Of a stretch of 64,000 nucleotides of DNA, positions 27,419 through 37,900 are shown one piece after another (positions within the stretch are counted from its first letter, which is position 1; each line of letters starts with the position of its first letter). Where the stretch lies: NCBI RefSeq assembly GCF_007991655.1, contig NZ_BJYT01000017.1:1-64000 (forward strand), read 5' to 3'. Source of the stretch: Segetibacter aerophilus. GTDB lineage: Bacteria; Bacteroidota; Bacteroidia; Chitinophagales; Chitinophagaceae. A model generated the notes under the pieces. The model was given only the letters and a program-made list of their open reading frames with translations. It did not search any database and was not told the DNA's origin. A program made the translations under genes and the position numbers.

Positions 27419-27753
27419 GGTCGAATTTGCAATTATTGATAATTTACAAAGTCACTAACAATACTTAAGCTTCGATACAAGTCTAAAACCAGATTGCTCT
27501 TTTGATTTACCTGAACATCCAATCCAGAAGAATATAGATACAATAATTTGAATTTACGTTTTCCCTATGAAAAACCTTCGTAGAAAGATAACCTCCTATG
27601 CGACTAGTCATTATACTTGGGCAGGTTGTACACTGTGTCCAGCAGCAGAACCTGAATCACAAAGCAGGAATGTCTTTTACAGCTATACTTTCAACCAGCT
27701 AGATCAGACAATTGTATAGGTTTTTATAATTTTAGTTCAATATCCTTTATACT
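27419..27753. other. Intergenic region
   Basis: These 335 bp between the hybrid kinase and the receiver gene contain no supported frame, repeat or hairpin. Positions near 27720-27750 are AT-rich and may hold the promoter of the receiver gene. Confidence 0.3.
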
Positions 27754-28263
27754 ATGAGAAATGTCCATTCAACAGAACGGGATTCAGAAAAAATATACAA
27801 CATACTTCTTGCTGAAGATGATGAAGACGATTTTTATATTTTCAATAACGCTGTGACGTCAATAGGCCGCCCCATTCAAATACTACATACTTCTAATGGG
27901 GTCATGTTTTCTTCGATGATCCAAACCCAAATAAGCCCGGATGTTATTTTCTTAGATATTAGTATGCCTTATAAGAACGGTATAGCATGTTTGAAGGAGA
28001 TCAGAAGTAATCCAGCTTTTATGGAAACAAGAGTAGTAATGTATTCAGGGAGTAGTCAAAAAAAAGAAATTGACACTTGTTTTGATCTTGGTGCGAATTT
28101 TTATCTCGTCAAACCTACAGAGTTCTCACTTATTCAGCTTCAGTTAAGGGACTTGTTTCAGAATAAACACTTCAAGTTAAATGTGCAACCTTCGCGGGAT
28201 AAGTTTGTGATGAACTATCAGAAAACACGTAATAATAAATTTCAAAACAAATTGGTTGCTTAA
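27754..28263 (+). CDS. Single-domain response regulator (Rcp1/CheY-like)
   Basis: The 169-residue protein is one receiver domain with a short tail. The acidic pocket is AEDDEDD (about 21-27), the phospho-Asp is in DVIFLDISMPYKNG, and the late Lys is in YLVKPTEF. No output domain is present; the 30-residue tail is basic. It sits between the hybrid kinase and the convergent REC-PAS kinase, and may shuttle phosphate between such kinases. Which kinase it serves is unknown. Confidence 0.85.
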   Translation: MRNVHSTERDSEKIYNILLAEDDEDDFYIFNNAVTSIGRPIQILHTSNGVMFSSMIQTQISPDVIFLDISMPYKNGIACLKEIRSNPAFMETRVVMYSGSSQKKEIDTCFDLGANFYLVKPTEFSLIQLQLRDLFQNKHFKLNVQPSRDKFVMNYQKTRNNKFQNKLVA

Positions 28264-28291
28264 TAGTAATCACTAATTCTAGCCAAAGTAT

Positions 28292-31200
28292 CTAGCATAG
28301 GAGTAGTGAATCATTTGATTTGAAAGTGATGTAGAATTCGGTTCCCTTATCCTCTTCGCTTTGTACTTCAATTTTTCCTCCAAGTGCCATGATTTGGGTC
28401 TTCACCATATATAGTCCCAAACCAACTCCTTCTTTGCCAGCGTGAAAGCGCTGATATAACCCAAATATCTGCTCTTTATGGCGCTTCATGTTAATACCGC
28501 TGCCGTTGTCTTTAATCACAAGAACAACTTCTCCCGTAGCCTTTTTTGTGGTTGATATATCAATCACAAGTTTCCTTGCAGGTGAACGATACTTTATTGA
28601 ATTAGACAAAAGGTTTATTAAAATACTTTCCAGATAAGATTTGTTTAAAACAATGTTTTCCACAAGAATATTCCTGTTAATTGTGCAATCAATCTCTGCA
28701 ATCTCGTAACCTAAAGAACTGCACACGTCATTCAATACATTGGTAATGTTATTATTGACAATATTTACGTTGAGGTTATTTTTTATGATCAAAATCTGCA
28801 CAAGATCATTAATTGTTTTATTTAACTGATTGGTAGACACCTCAAACATCTTAACAATTTCCCTGTTGTTTTCGGTTAAAGTACTTCTATCAATCAGGCT
28901 TAACAAGCCAATAAGGTTAGACAAGGGCGCCCTGAAATTATGAGAAGTAATGTAAGTGAACTGTTTAAGGTCATTGTTACTCTTAACTAAATGCTCAATC
29001 AAATATTCCCTTTCATTTTCTATTTTCTTTCGCTGAGTAATATCTTCCATAGCCCCAACAAAACGTGTTGCCTTACCCACATCATTATAAATAAGGTAGC
29101 CTCGGTCGTATACAATAGCGATCTCACCGTCAGCTTTCAGATACCGGTATTCATCTTCCCATAGCATCCCACCGTTATTAATAACATTAGAAAAGCCATT
29201 CTTTACTCTTTCCCGATCTTCAATATGTATTTTATCGAACCACTGTTCTGCATCCAAATTCTGGTTAACATTCTTGTAACCAAAAATTCTTTCATAACTC
29301 TTATTCCAATACATTTCGTTAGTCAGCAAGTTCCAATCCCATATTCCGTCATTTGTTGCCTTTGTAACTATCTGGTATCTTTCATTACTTGTCCTTAATT
29401 TTTCCTCGACAAGCTTTAAATGCGTTATGTCTACAATCATGTTTACCGCGCCGACTAATTTTTTGTCGTTGTCGAAAAGTGGAATAGGGTTGGCGCGTGC
29501 AAAACGTTTTTCACCATTAGGGTGTTCAATGATAACTTCAAATTCAAAGTTTCCTTTTCCATTTTTAAGGGTTGAAGCCATGGGACCTTCCTCAGGCAAG
29601 ATCGGCGAGCCATTAATATAGTAGGTTTTATAGGCACCAGACCAGTAATCTTTGCCGATAACAGGTTCTCTACCCCACAGCTTCACGGCAGCATTGTTAT
29701 ACAGCTCTATTTTACCTTCGGCGTCACACGTGTAAACTGCTTCGGGCAAGTTCTCAATCAGCTGCCGGACACGTTTTTCACTTTCTTCTATCCTTTTTCT
29801 TGCCTCAACCTGTTCTGTAACATCTACAGCGAAAAAGAAAACTCCTTCTATTAAATTTTTACTGTTTCGGTAAGGGTGGTAAACAAAATTTAAATATTTG
29901 TTTTCTAACTTACGATCATTATTTATGTCAACCTGCACCAATCGTTCATTGGCAGTAAACGGCACCCCAGAAGTAAACACCTCGTCCAGTAGTTGCAATA
30001 AACCCTGATTTTCCATCTCCGGAAATACTTCGAGTACGGTCTTTCCAATAATATCTTTCCTACCTGTTAACTGCAGGTAGGGTTCATTTGCCATTTCAAA
30101 CACATGCTCACTGCCTTTAAAAACACCTACACTTGCGGGTGCATGCAGAAATAACTCCTGCAGCCGTTGTTGCTCGCTGTCATAGGCAGCCTCCATTCTT
30201 TTTTTCTCGGTACCATCTTTCGCAATACAGTACATCGTCTTTTCATCATCATCCCATCTTGCCGACCAGAGCATGGGCACAATACTGCCGTCTTTTTTAA
30301 CGCATCTATTTTCGAACATGGTTACAGCATTTCCCTGCACAATATCCCTTGCTGCTTGAAGGGTAATTTTTTCGTCAGCAGGATAGACGAGGTCCATGTA
30401 CAATGCGCCCTTCAGTTCGCAGGGCTCGTAGCCCCAAATAGAATTAGCTGCTGAGCTAACGGTTACAAACCGGCCTGTGTTATCAATAGAGCAGATAATG
30501 TCAAGCGACGAATCCATAATCTTTTCTACATCCGTAAGCGCTCTTTTAAGCTCCAGCGATGTATTAAGAATTTGCTCATCAGCCTTTTTGCGTTCTGTAA
30601 CATCCCGAATAATCATGGAAGTTCTTTTTTCCCCGTCGTCTGTTCCGTAAACAGAACTGGTTATTTCGCCAGGAAAGCGACTCCCATCTTTGCGTAAAAA
30701 GTTAATTACCCCTTTTACCTTGCCTTCAAGTTCACGTTGTTCTAACCCTGCCGGTAATCTTTCGTCTGTGGTATCGACCAAACCGAATCTTCCTGCTTTA
30801 CAGATTTCTGCTTCCGTCATCTGGAACATGGCGCATGCTGCAGGATTAGCGCTTGTAACGTGCCCATCTGTTACAGTGATTAAAATGCCATCCATGCTAT
30901 TTTCGAAAAATGCACGATATCTTTCTTCGCTTTCCTTAATGGCAATTTCTGCCAGCTTACTAGCTGTGATGTCCTGGTTTGTTCCAATTAAACGTATAGG
31001 TCTTCCTGCTTCGTCGTACTGTATATGTGCAACAGATTTGATGAAATGAACGGAACCATCGTTCCAAATAATGCGATATTCGGATGCGAATTGTGCGCTT
31101 TGTTGTAAAGCCATACTAAACTCCTGCACAACTCTTTCTTTATCTTTAGGATGGAGAAAGCCCAACCAGATTTCAAGGGTAATGTCAATGTCAACCGTGC

Positions 31201-31765
31201 TCGTGCCATATAAGGATAAGAGCAAATCGTCCGCTATAAATTTGTTTTGTTCTATTTCATATTCCCAAATGCCAATGCCGGCTGCCTGGGTTGCAAGCAG
31301 TAATTTATCAGATAAATTTTGAAGCTTGCTCTTTGCTAAGGCTTCTTTTTGGTGAGCGTCGTCTATTAGTCTTTTGCGGTCTTTTTCAAATCGGTACTTG
31401 TCAATTGCGTTGCTAACTACAAAAGGAAGACGGTTTAGCCTGTCTTTAAGTACATAGTCATCAGCACCTTCTCTTACCACAGTCATGGCGACATCTTCGC
31501 TCATAGTAGCAGTGATAACGATAAAAGGGATATTCAGTCTTCGGTCTTTAATGATCTTCAATGCTGCAAACGAGTTAAAGGCTGGCAGAGAATGGTCGCA
31601 CAAGATAACATCAGGCGAAAAATGATCTAAAGCAGCTATAAATTCCTGTTCAGTATCTATGACGAGAAAATCAAAAAGAAAATTGTGACGTCTTAAAGTC
31701 CTTGCTACAAGCTCTGCATCTGAAGCAACGTCTTCAAGATGTAATATTTTAAATCGATCCTTCAT
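28292..31765 (-). CDS. Cytosolic REC-6xPAS histidine kinase
   Basis: These 1,157 residues have no signal or membrane helix. An N-terminal receiver (ILHLEDVASDAELVARTLRR, phospho-Asp in DVILCDHSLPAF) is followed by six PAS/PAC modules recognisable by their repeated ends (GTNQDITASK, MIIRDVTERKK, CIAKDGTEKKR, FFAVDVTEQVE, NMIVDITHLKL, GAMEDITQRKK). The transmitter has phospho-His in YITSHNFRAPLSNLIG, and HATPase has LLSNSIKYRS, IKDNGSGIN and GVGLGLYMVK. The HN rather than HE after the phospho-His marks the subfamily common in Bacteroidota. It starts 12 bp after the small response regulator and is the third gene of an operon. The receiver at its front suggests it is itself a phosphorelay target. 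Confidence 0.9.
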   Translation of the reverse strand: MKDRFKILHLEDVASDAELVARTLRRHNFLFDFLVIDTEQEFIAALDHFSPDVILCDHSLPAFNSFAALKIIKDRRLNIPFIVITATMSEDVAMTVVREGADDYVLKDRLNRLPFVVSNAIDKYRFEKDRKRLIDDAHQKEALAKSKLQNLSDKLLLATQAAGIGIWEYEIEQNKFIADDLLLSLYGTSTVDIDITLEIWLGFLHPKDKERVVQEFSMALQQSAQFASEYRIIWNDGSVHFIKSVAHIQYDEAGRPIRLIGTNQDITASKLAEIAIKESEERYRAFFENSMDGILITVTDGHVTSANPAACAMFQMTEAEICKAGRFGLVDTTDERLPAGLEQRELEGKVKGVINFLRKDGSRFPGEITSSVYGTDDGEKRTSMIIRDVTERKKADEQILNTSLELKRALTDVEKIMDSSLDIICSIDNTGRFVTVSSAANSIWGYEPCELKGALYMDLVYPADEKITLQAARDIVQGNAVTMFENRCVKKDGSIVPMLWSARWDDDEKTMYCIAKDGTEKKRMEAAYDSEQQRLQELFLHAPASVGVFKGSEHVFEMANEPYLQLTGRKDIIGKTVLEVFPEMENQGLLQLLDEVFTSGVPFTANERLVQVDINNDRKLENKYLNFVYHPYRNSKNLIEGVFFFAVDVTEQVEARKRIEESEKRVRQLIENLPEAVYTCDAEGKIELYNNAAVKLWGREPVIGKDYWSGAYKTYYINGSPILPEEGPMASTLKNGKGNFEFEVIIEHPNGEKRFARANPIPLFDNDKKLVGAVNMIVDITHLKLVEEKLRTSNERYQIVTKATNDGIWDWNLLTNEMYWNKSYERIFGYKNVNQNLDAEQWFDKIHIEDRERVKNGFSNVINNGGMLWEDEYRYLKADGEIAIVYDRGYLIYNDVGKATRFVGAMEDITQRKKIENEREYLIEHLVKSNNDLKQFTYITSHNFRAPLSNLIGLLSLIDRSTLTENNREIVKMFEVSTNQLNKTINDLVQILIIKNNLNVNIVNNNITNVLNDVCSSLGYEIAEIDCTINRNILVENIVLNKSYLESILINLLSNSIKYRSPARKLVIDISTTKKATGEVVLVIKDNGSGINMKRHKEQIFGLYQRFHAGKEGVGLGLYMVKTQIMALGGKIEVQSEEDKGTEFYITFKSNDSLLLC

Positions 31766-31777
31766 TTTTTTCTTCTA

Positions 31778-32227
31778 TTATGCAAAGGGAGGCTGATTGA
31801 TAAGCACCCAATACAAACCCAGCTCGCTTACGGCTTTTGAAAAATTATTAAAATCAACAGGTTTTACCACGTAGCTGTTGACTCCTAATTGGTAGCTTTT
31901 TATAATGTCCAATTCTTCTTTGGAAGAAGTCATTATAACAACAGGAATGGTCTTCGTAGCCTCATGCGATTTTATTTGCCTCAGCACCTCAATTCCATCC
32001 ACTTTGGGCATTTTGATGTCTAGCAGAATCAAGCGAGGTACATTTTTTATTTTCCTTTCCGCATATCTGCCTTCGGCAAAAATAAATTCGAGTGCTTCTT
32101 CCCCGTCCTTCACATGTACCAGGTTATTGGCAAGATTTACTTTTCGGAGTGCGCGGGTTACTAGCTCTGCGTCACTCATATTATCTTCTACCAATAATAT
32201 CTCTACCTCGTTATACTTACTGTCCAT
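31778..32227 (-). CDS. Single-domain response regulator (Rcp1-like)
   Basis: Starting at the ATG at 32227 the protein has 149 residues, a single receiver. It has [11 protein letters not shown], phospho-Asp in [13 protein letters not shown], a Thr/Ser switch in [10 protein letters not shown] and Lys in YVVKPVDF. This is the Rcp1 type that pairs with phytochrome-like PAS kinases. The start overlaps the end of the upstream kinase gene by 11 bp, strong evidence for coupling and for a cognate pair. An upstream start at 32269 would reach further into the kinase and is unlikely. Confidence 0.88.
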   Translation of the reverse strand: MDSKYNEVEILLVEDNMSDAELVTRALRKVNLANNLVHVKDGEEALEFIFAEGRYAERKIKNVPRLILLDIKMPKVDGIEVLRQIKSHEATKTIPVVIMTSSKEELDIIKSYQLGVNSYVVKPVDFNNFSKAVSELGLYWVLINQPPFA

Positions 32228-33389
32228 TGTTGTAGTTTTTAGGAATGCTGAAGTAAAATGTGGCACCATGATCTTTTTTTGCTTCCGCCCAGATCTCTCC
32301 GCCGTGCTTAGTAATTATTCTTTTTGCCAGTGCCAATCCCAGGCCCGTTCCCTCAAATTCGTCCTGCCTATGAAGGCGCTGAAATACGCCAAAAAGTTTG
32401 TTGGCGTATTTCATATCAAAACCCGCCCCATTGTCTTTCACATAGTAAATGTGATTTTTGTGATCGTCTAACGCGCCGACCTCAATATTTGGTTTTTCCT
32501 TTTTTGCTGAGTATTTAATAGCATTTGTCAGAAGATTTTGCCACACCTGTTTCACCATTTTAACATCGCCGTTGCTGGCCGGTAGATCCAGAATATTAAT
32601 ACAAAATTTTGGTTGAGCGTCACCCTGCAAAAGCTCGGTCATGCATTGGTCTACCAGACGCTTCATATCAATAAAACCATTTGCTGCTTCAAGCCTTGCC
32701 ATTTTTGAAAAAGTTAGCAAATCGTCTATCAACTGCCCCATCATTTTTGTATTATCAACAATATTATTGATGATGCGATTCGCCTCCGAATCCAGTTGAT
32801 TTTCGTAGTCTTCCTTTAGCATCATTGAGTATCCGCTAACTGCCCGTAAAGGTGTTCGAAGGTCATGAGACACCGAATAGGAAAAAGCCTCCAATTCTTT
32901 ATTTACAATCTCAAGTTCGTTGGTGCGCTGCCTGACTTTGTCTTCCAGGTTTTCCTTCAATACAGCATTTTCTTCTTCCAATGTTTTATACACTGTTAGA
33001 TCACGTGTAACTTTTCCAAAGCCTTTAATAGATTGGTCGTCGTTATAGAGAGTTGTAATGATGATATGAGCATAAAATCTGGATCTGTCTTTTTTTAGTT
33101 TCCATGTTTCATATTCTACTCTTCCTACTTCCCCGGCTACTTGTAAGTACTTTGCTGCCTTCTCTGCTAATTCCACCTCCCCATGAAGCAATTCCACAGA
33201 CTGTCCTACAATTTCGTCTGAATTATATCCATATAAGTATTGCGCTCCCAAATTCCATGTCAGCACTTTCCCCTCAGAACTAATCATGATAATTGAGTAG
33301 TCTTTAAACTCTAACAGCAATCGATATAAATCCTCGTCTATTAATTCTGCTTTTTTGTTTATCGAACCAGTGGACTTTTGTAACAGCAA
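32217..33389 (-). CDS. PAS-HisKA sensor histidine kinase (phytochrome-kinase-like)
   Basis: In this protein of about 390 residues one PAS/PAC module ([20 protein letters not shown] to [14 protein letters not shown]) is followed by a short coiled coil. HisKA with phospho-His in [20 protein letters not shown] comes next, then HATPase with [34 protein letters not shown] and [13 protein letters not shown]. This is the transmitter type of cyanobacterial Cph1-like kinases, matching the Rcp1-like regulator that overlaps it. No membrane helix is present. The start is uncertain: the frame opens with a TTG at 33389 and no ATG precedes the PAS domain, so the true start may be a non-ATG codon. Confidence 0.85.
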   Translation of the reverse strand: MLLQKSTGSINKKAELIDEDLYRLLLEFKDYSIIMISSEGKVLTWNLGAQYLYGYNSDEIVGQSVELLHGEVELAEKAAKYLQVAGEVGRVEYETWKLKKDRSRFYAHIIITTLYNDDQSIKGFGKVTRDLTVYKTLEEENAVLKENLEDKVRQRTNELEIVNKELEAFSYSVSHDLRTPLRAVSGYSMMLKEDYENQLDSEANRIINNIVDNTKMMGQLIDDLLTFSKMARLEAANGFIDMKRLVDQCMTELLQGDAQPKFCINILDLPASNGDVKMVKQVWQNLLTNAIKYSAKKEKPNIEVGALDDHKNHIYYVKDNGAGFDMKYANKLFGVFQRLHRQDEFEGTGLGLALAKRIITKHGGEIWAEAKKDHGATFYFSIPKNYNNGQ

Positions 33390-33712
33390 AGCAGCAATAT
33401 TTTTATAATGATAAAATCAACAGGAACTTTTCAGGCCTCTTTTGAATATGACACAAAGAAACCAAGTTTCAGAAGTATCTAAAATAGAGTAACATCTATT
33501 CCTTGTGTAAGCGTTATTCTACAAAAGGTTTAAAAAAAATTAAAAAGCTGAGGAAAACATTAAACGGAAATCGTTTTAATCGAAGAAAGATTTGTGATTA
33601 AAAAAGGACTTTCTTCCTTCAAGTCGTCTTTTAAAATTTAGTCCGCAAAAAATGATTTATTGATAAGAGATAACTACACCCCTTGCCTGACATGTTTTTA
33701 TCCCGTAAACTG
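33390..33712. other. Intergenic region
   Basis: No supported gene lies in these 323 bp. The segment 33520-33620 is A/T-rich and may contain the promoter of the leftward kinase operon. No clear terminator was seen for the receiver gene upstream. Confidence 0.3.
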
Positions 33713-34069
33713 TTATGATAAGGAGGCTAGGATGTGACGAATATTGTCAAAGTCTTTAGACTTATCTAAAAAGTGGTCAGCCCCCATTTTGAAACACAAT
33801 TTCTTATAGTAATCACTGCTTTGATTAGTAAACATGATTACAGTAGTTTCAGGAGAATACATCTTTACATGCTGCAATAACTCTATACCGCTCTTATCAG
33901 GCAAATTAATATCAAGCAATGCTACAAATGGTCTGGACGAGTCAATCAAGCAAACAGCATGCGCGTAGGTGCCACAACTTTTAAGTGAGGTTGCCATCTC
34001 TAGGTCGTCAAGAAGCTCAGTTATTTTAGAGACAATTAATTTTGAATCATCTACGATAAGAATATCCAT
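33713..34069 (-). CDS. Single-domain response regulator
   Basis: The 118-residue receiver has VDDSKLIVSKI at the acidic pocket, phospho-Asp in FVALLDINLPDKSG, Thr in VIMFTNQSSDY and Lys in FLDKSKDF. There is no output domain. It lies between two kinase operons but is about 200 bp from the NarL-type regulator upstream, so cotranscription is possible but unproven. Confidence 0.85.
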   Translation of the reverse strand: MDILIVDDSKLIVSKITELLDDLEMATSLKSCGTYAHAVCLIDSSRPFVALLDINLPDKSGIELLQHVKMYSPETTVIMFTNQSSDYYKKLCFKMGADHFLDKSKDFDNIRHILASLS

Positions 34070-34271
34070 TTTTAAGTATATATACCTAATACAGGCAGCT
34101 TTTCATCTTTTAAAAAGGTATCTGCTAAGCCTAGAGTATTAAATAAGTTAATTCCGAATTACGAAGGTCATGCAAGATAAATTTTTAATATTTGATGCAA
34201 ATACAGAAACATCCTGATTTCTTGTAGCGGAGGGAAGGAGATTGGCGTAGTATTACTACTACACCTGCCAT

Positions 34272-34901
34272 TTAAATCAGGTTATTTTCGAGCGAGTATT
34301 GTGTGAGGTCTGCGTTTGTCTTCAAATTCATTTTAGCAAGAATTCTTGCACGGTATGTACTTACGGTTGTGCTACTTAAAAATAATGAAGATGCGATATC
34401 TGATATTGATTTGCCTGCTGCCAATAGTTTCAGTACTTCAAATTCGCGATCAGACAGCCGTGCGTGCGCTGGTCCCTGTGTATTCAAATCGATGTTTGTA
34501 GCAAGTTTTTCAGCTATGGATGGAGTAATATATTTTCTGCCTGAAAGAACTTTGTGGATTGCATTTACTAATTCTTCAGGTGCCATGTCCTTATTCAAAT
34601 ATCCTGAAGCACCTGCTTTTAATACCCGGATGGCATATTGGTCTTCAGGATACACACTTAATATAAGTACCGGTAGTTTTGGGGCATGTATCTTTATTTG
34701 TTGTAATGCTTCTAATCCGCTGCGACCAGGCATTGAAAGATCTGAGAGAACAATGTCCCATACTTCTTTAACCACTTTATTTATAAGGTCTTCTGCATCC
34801 GCAACTTCAGTGATTTCCGCTGAAGGAAATGCTTCAAGAATAATTTCTTTCAGTCCCCGCCTTACGATTGCATGGTCATCTGCAATTAAGATCCGCCTCA
34901 T
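34272..34901 (-). CDS. NarL/FixJ-type response regulator
   Basis: This 209-residue transcription factor has an N-terminal receiver (ILIADDHAIVRRGLKE, phospho-Asp in DIVLSDLSMPGRSG, Lys in YLNKDMAPEE). Its LuxR-type helix-turn-helix is at about 140-200 (LSDREFEVLKLLAAGKSISD, then LFLSSTTVSTYRARILAKM). It begins 18 bp after the large HisKA_3 kinase and is almost certainly its cognate regulator. Target genes are not evident. It is the only DNA-binding protein of the whole signalling block. Confidence 0.92.
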   Translation of the reverse strand: MRRILIADDHAIVRRGLKEIILEAFPSAEITEVADAEDLINKVVKEVWDIVLSDLSMPGRSGLEALQQIKIHAPKLPVLILSVYPEDQYAIRVLKAGASGYLNKDMAPEELVNAIHKVLSGRKYITPSIAEKLATNIDLNTQGPAHARLSDREFEVLKLLAAGKSISDIASSLFLSSTTVSTYRARILAKMNLKTNADLTQYSLENNLI

Positions 34902-34919
34902 GTAATGATTATTTTTTTT

Positions 34920-37900
34920 TCAACTTGATAATGGAATTCTTACAGAGACGTGTGTACCATTGTCGGGTTGACTACTAATTTCATACTTCCCGTTTAATAT
35001 TGCAACACGTTCTTTCATTCCCAAAATACCTAACGTCTTTCTTTGATTTAGCTCTTGTAAATCAAATCCGCTCCCGTTATCTGAAATAGTTAGGATAAGG
35101 TCATCACCTTTTTTTTTCAAGCTGCTCTGTACTAATGTAGCCCCTGAGTGCCTGGCAACATTAGTCAGGGCTTCCTGAAAAATTCTAAATAGAGCAATTG
35201 AAACTTTAGGTGCGAATTTCATTTCAGTTACTTCTGAGAAAAACAGCACTTCTATTGCTGTTCGTTTGCAAAACTCGTGACTGTGCCAATCAATAGCATC
35301 GGCAAGGCCAAGATCATCTAGAATGCTGGGCCTAAGTTCTGATGCAATTTTTCTTACTGTGTTTATTGTTCCATCAATTAGCTGAAGCGATGATTTGATT
35401 TTGGCAATTACATTCTCATCCTGCTTTATCAGTTTCCTGTTCAGCCATGCAATATCCATTTTTAGTCCCGTTAATTGCTGCCCCAATTCGTCGTGAATCT
35501 CCCGGGCCATGTTAGTTCTTTCATCCTCCCGAACGTTTTGAAGATGAGACGCTAATTCACGTAATTCCTTTGTAGTAGTGATTAAATTATCTTTTATGTT
35601 TTCCTGCTCGGTGCGATCAATTAATAAGGCAAGTTGCGCTCTTTTATTTTCGAATTGAATAGTGCTTACTGATATGTCCACCCTGATAATTTTTCCATTT
35701 TTTTTTCGATGCATTGCAGTTCCAATAAATTTATTCCTACAATCTTCATCATTTATATCTGCGTTGAAGCCGTTGTTGCCATATACACTAATGTCGGCTA
35801 AGGTTAGAGTAAAAAATTCTTCCTTCGAATATCCATATTGTTTAATGGCAGCAGGATTGATTTCTAAAAACAGCATTGCCTCCACGTCGTAAATCCACAT
35901 CGGAACAGGACTCTTATCAAAAAGGAGTTTATATTTTTCTTCTGATTGTATCAGCTGTTGTTCAGCTTCTTTTTGTTCGGTCAGATCATGGCTAACTCCT
36001 AGCAGTTTAACAACCTTTTGTTGTTCGTCTTTTATTGGGATGATAGCTACCTCAAAAATCTTTTGATCATCTTTTACTTTCCTGGCTGTCATGTATTTCT
36101 GAATAACTCCACTTCTAACTGCCTCATCCGTCTTTGCAGCAAAGCTTGAAAACAACTTCATATCAAGAGTTGCGTTTACTAACTTACCTACCATTTCTTC
36201 TTTTGATAAGACAAGAACATTTGACAAAGACTCGTTTACCATTTCAATTCTAAAAGTTTCATTATCCTCCAGTTTTAATAGCCACATCGGGCTTATCGTA
36301 TTATTGAAAACCAAAGACAGCTGCTGTTCTCTTTCCTTCAATGCACGAGCATAATTTACCTCCGCTGTTATCTCACTTACTGAGCCCAGCCAAACATGTT
36401 TTCCTTTATAGAAGATCTTATTAGAGGTAACTTTTACAATAATAATTTCACCATTCTTTTTTTTATGTCTGGCCGTTGAAACTATTATCGTTTCAGTATC
36501 GTGTTGCTTCAGTAACTGCTGCACAACCGAGTTGTCGTCCTTTAATCTCAACTGCCAGAGGTTCATGCTAAGAAACTCATCATAGGAATATTCATACTGT
36601 TTTACGGCAGCCTCGTTTACTTCAACAAACTGCTGGGTGTTAGCATCCACCATAAATAATGGAACAGGATTTTTCTCAAATAGGACTCGGTAATTATTCT
36701 CTGATAGACGAAGCTCTTCTTCAAGCAATTTTTGTTCTGTAACGTCTTGCACCATTCCCACCAATGTTGAGGGCTGTCCTTTATCATCATTATGAACTTC
36801 AGCAACCTCATGCAAGTACTTTGTTGACCCATTTTCCAGTACTACCCGGTGTATAAGGTTAAATGATTTTTTGCCCGTAAAGGATAAAACATGTACTTGC
36901 TGGAGCATCTCCTTGTCCTCCGGATGAACATGTTTGATAAAGTAGTTGTAATCAGGCGTCGTCTGCTTTCGCTGCAATTCAAAAATCCGGTATACTTCGT
37001 CGGACCATAAAAGTATACTGGTAGACAAGTCTAACTCCCAATGTCCCAGTTTCCCCATAGTCTCCGCTCTTCGGTACTTCTCTTCACTGTCTTTTAACTT
37101 CTGTTCCGCTAATTTTTCTTCAGTAACATCTCTTGAGATGCATGCAACTCCTTCTACTATGTCGTTGTTGAAAATAGGATTGAAACTCACTATAATCCAG
37201 GAGGTAGGGCTTGAAGTCTCTAAACTTGCATTTATTTCTTCTTTAAAAGACAACCCTGCTAAAGCTTTATCATACAATTTTTTCCAAAGGTTAAGGTAGT
37301 GTGTGGGGACATCGTTGGATGATAATAAGGGTGTGCCGACTGTAGGCTCGACTCCTAAAGAGCCCTTCATACTATTTAAAAAAGCTTTGTTTCCTGCAAT
37401 TAACTTGTAATCATTGCTTACACTCCAGATTAAATCAGTAGTGCTATTTATCAGTGCGTCCCTATTTCTTCTTTGGAACTCTTTTTCTTCTTCTGCTGCC
37501 TTTAAGTATGTAATATCAGTCACCATTGCAAGGCTCCCTTTGAATTTACCTTCGTGGTCAAAGATGGGATTAGTTGAAACCTGGGTATATAACACGCGCC
37601 CGCTTTTGGTTATAAACTGCGACTCGTGCTTTTCACTTTTACCTTGCTTTCTTAGTTGTGCTCTGTCTAAAACATCCTGCAGATCGTTTTGATTCCTGAA
37701 CGAAAACGGTGTTTTCCCGATAATTTCCTCGGAAGAATACTCCATCATCTCGCACATCTTTCGATTAACATAAGTAGTTTTTAAATCCTCATCGGTCATC
37801 CAAATGCCCTCTTGCGCTGTTTCAACTATTGTTCTGTATCTTAATTCACTTTCAGCAAGTGCAGTTTCCCCTTTCTTTTTATCTGTAACATCTTCGAAAA

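Noticed and set aside
30690-31049. Plus-strand frame opposite the REC-PAS kinase, and similar ones at 34303-34905, 37414-37692 and 31905-32471
   Set aside because: All lie within well-supported minus-strand kinase or regulator genes and have no independent features.
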